Below, piece after piece: positions 5,710 to 6,157 of a stretch of 6,157 nucleotides of DNA (positions are counted from its first letter, which is position 1; each line of letters starts with the position of its first letter). Source of the stretch: Thermohalobaculum sp039187815 (GTDB lineage Bacteria; Pseudomonadota; Alphaproteobacteria; Rhodobacterales; Rhodobacteraceae); contig JBCCZI010000177.1 in the NCBI GenBank assembly GCA_039187815.1, positions 1-6,157 of the forward strand, written 5' to 3'. The notes beneath the pieces are model-generated. The model was given only the letters and a program-made list of their open reading frames with translations. It had not been told where the DNA came from and made no database searches. The position numbers and the translations under genes were made by a program.

Positions 5710-6157
5710 ATCGTGCGCCGCATCCGATCGGGATACTCCGCGTCATAGGCCGCGCCGTCGAAGCTCTCGTCATGCATGCGCTGGAGCATGGTGCCGGTTG
5801 AGGGCAGCGCCGCGCGCTCGATTTGGCTCTCGGCCTCCCAGAGCTTTGAGCGGCGGAGCGCCTTCTGGCACTGGAAATACACCCGCTCGGCGGTGATCAG
5901 GATCACCGAGCGCGGCGCCTTGCCCTGCATGGCATAGCGCGCGAGCAACCCGGGCTCGGTCGAGATCACCGCGCGCCCGTTCACCCGCATCGTCTCACCC
6001 ACGCCGGGGATCAGAAACAACAGCGCCACCCGGGGATCGCGCACGATGTTGCGCAGGCTGTCGATGCGGTTGTTGCCGAGCCGGTCGGGCAGCGCCAGCG
6101 TGCGGCGGTCGAGCACGTGGGCAACCGGCGCCGGATCGCCGCGTGGCGAGGTGTCGA
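5703..6157 (-). CDS. PPOX-type FMN-dependent flavoprotein (pyridoxamine 5'-phosphate oxidase family), N-terminus cut by window edge
   Basis: A split-barrel flavin-binding protein of the pyridoxamine-phosphate-oxidase-like family, apparently the MSMEG_1061-type branch, whose members bind FMN or a related cofactor but mostly lack a known substrate. Visible features are SPRGDPAPVAHVLDRRTLALP, then PDRLGNNRIDSLRNI, DPRVALLFLIPGVGETMRVNGRA and APRSVILITAERVYFQCQKAL, all typical of this branch. The frame is open to the right edge and the SPRGD-type motif lies beyond the GTG at 6116, so that codon is an internal valine and the true start is outside the window. 151 in-frame codons before the stop are visible. 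The stop at 5703-5705 overlaps the convergent VPLPA tail by 7 bases, with no obvious terminator between them. It is probably not true PdxH. Confidence 0.9.
   Translation of the reverse strand, partial: DTSPRGDPAPVAHVLDRRTLALPDRLGNNRIDSLRNIVRDPRVALLFLIPGVGETMRVNGRAVISTEPGLLARYAMQGKAPRSVILITAERVYFQCQKALRRSKLWEAESQIERAALPSTGTMLQRMHDESFDGAAYDAEYPDRMRRTIY

Noticed and set aside
5680..5721. GCGGCGC/GCGCCGC inverted repeat at the convergent gene ends, as a terminator
   Set aside because: The 28-base loop and the lack of a T-run make it a poor terminator; it lies partly within both reading frames and may be chance.
6114..6116. GTG as start of the PPOX-type protein
   Set aside because: Family-typical sequence (SPRGDPAPVAH) continues in frame upstream to the window edge, so this codon is internal.

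Overview
The window is GC-rich (roughly two-thirds G+C by eye), compact alphaproteobacterial chromosome. I place it in or near the Rhodobacterales. Three things suggest this: the accD-folC gene pair, a class IV aminotransferase of a subtype I associate with Rhodobacteraceae, and a VPLPA-type protein-sorting tail, which I know mainly from that order. The placement is inference; the window holds no rRNA or other phylogenetic marker. I see no tRNA, rRNA, CRISPR array or insertion sequence.

Layout: (1) 26-2283, minus strand: accD then folC, joined by a one-base stop/start overlap (TGATG), a housekeeping unit for malonyl-CoA and folate synthesis. (2) 2284-2577: no recognisable gene, only a weak candidate accD promoter. 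(3) 2578-2997, minus: a small single-domain cupin whose metal ligands match the manganese (R)-hydroxynitrile lyase type. (4) 2998-3144: divergent intergenic region. (5) 3145-4023, plus: a class IV PLP aminotransferase resembling branched-chain aminotransferases. (6) 4029-4922, plus: a decayed, N-terminally truncated elongation factor G (domains III-V only), readable only by switching frame twice. (7) 4923-5002: a good candidate promoter. (8) 5003-5709, plus: a secreted PA14-like protein whose VPLPA-CTERM membrane anchor has been put out of frame by the apparent loss of one G. (9) 5703-6157, minus: a PPOX-type flavoprotein running off the right edge, convergent with and overlapping the displaced tail by 7 bases.

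The left half is ordinary and intact. The right half (about 4.0-5.7 kb) shows gene decay: one frameshift can be traced to an 8-bp tandem duplication, and two more look like single-base changes in short homopolymers. I found no multi-gene novel system. The points most worth following up are the EF-G relic, the separated sorting signal and the HNL-like cupin.
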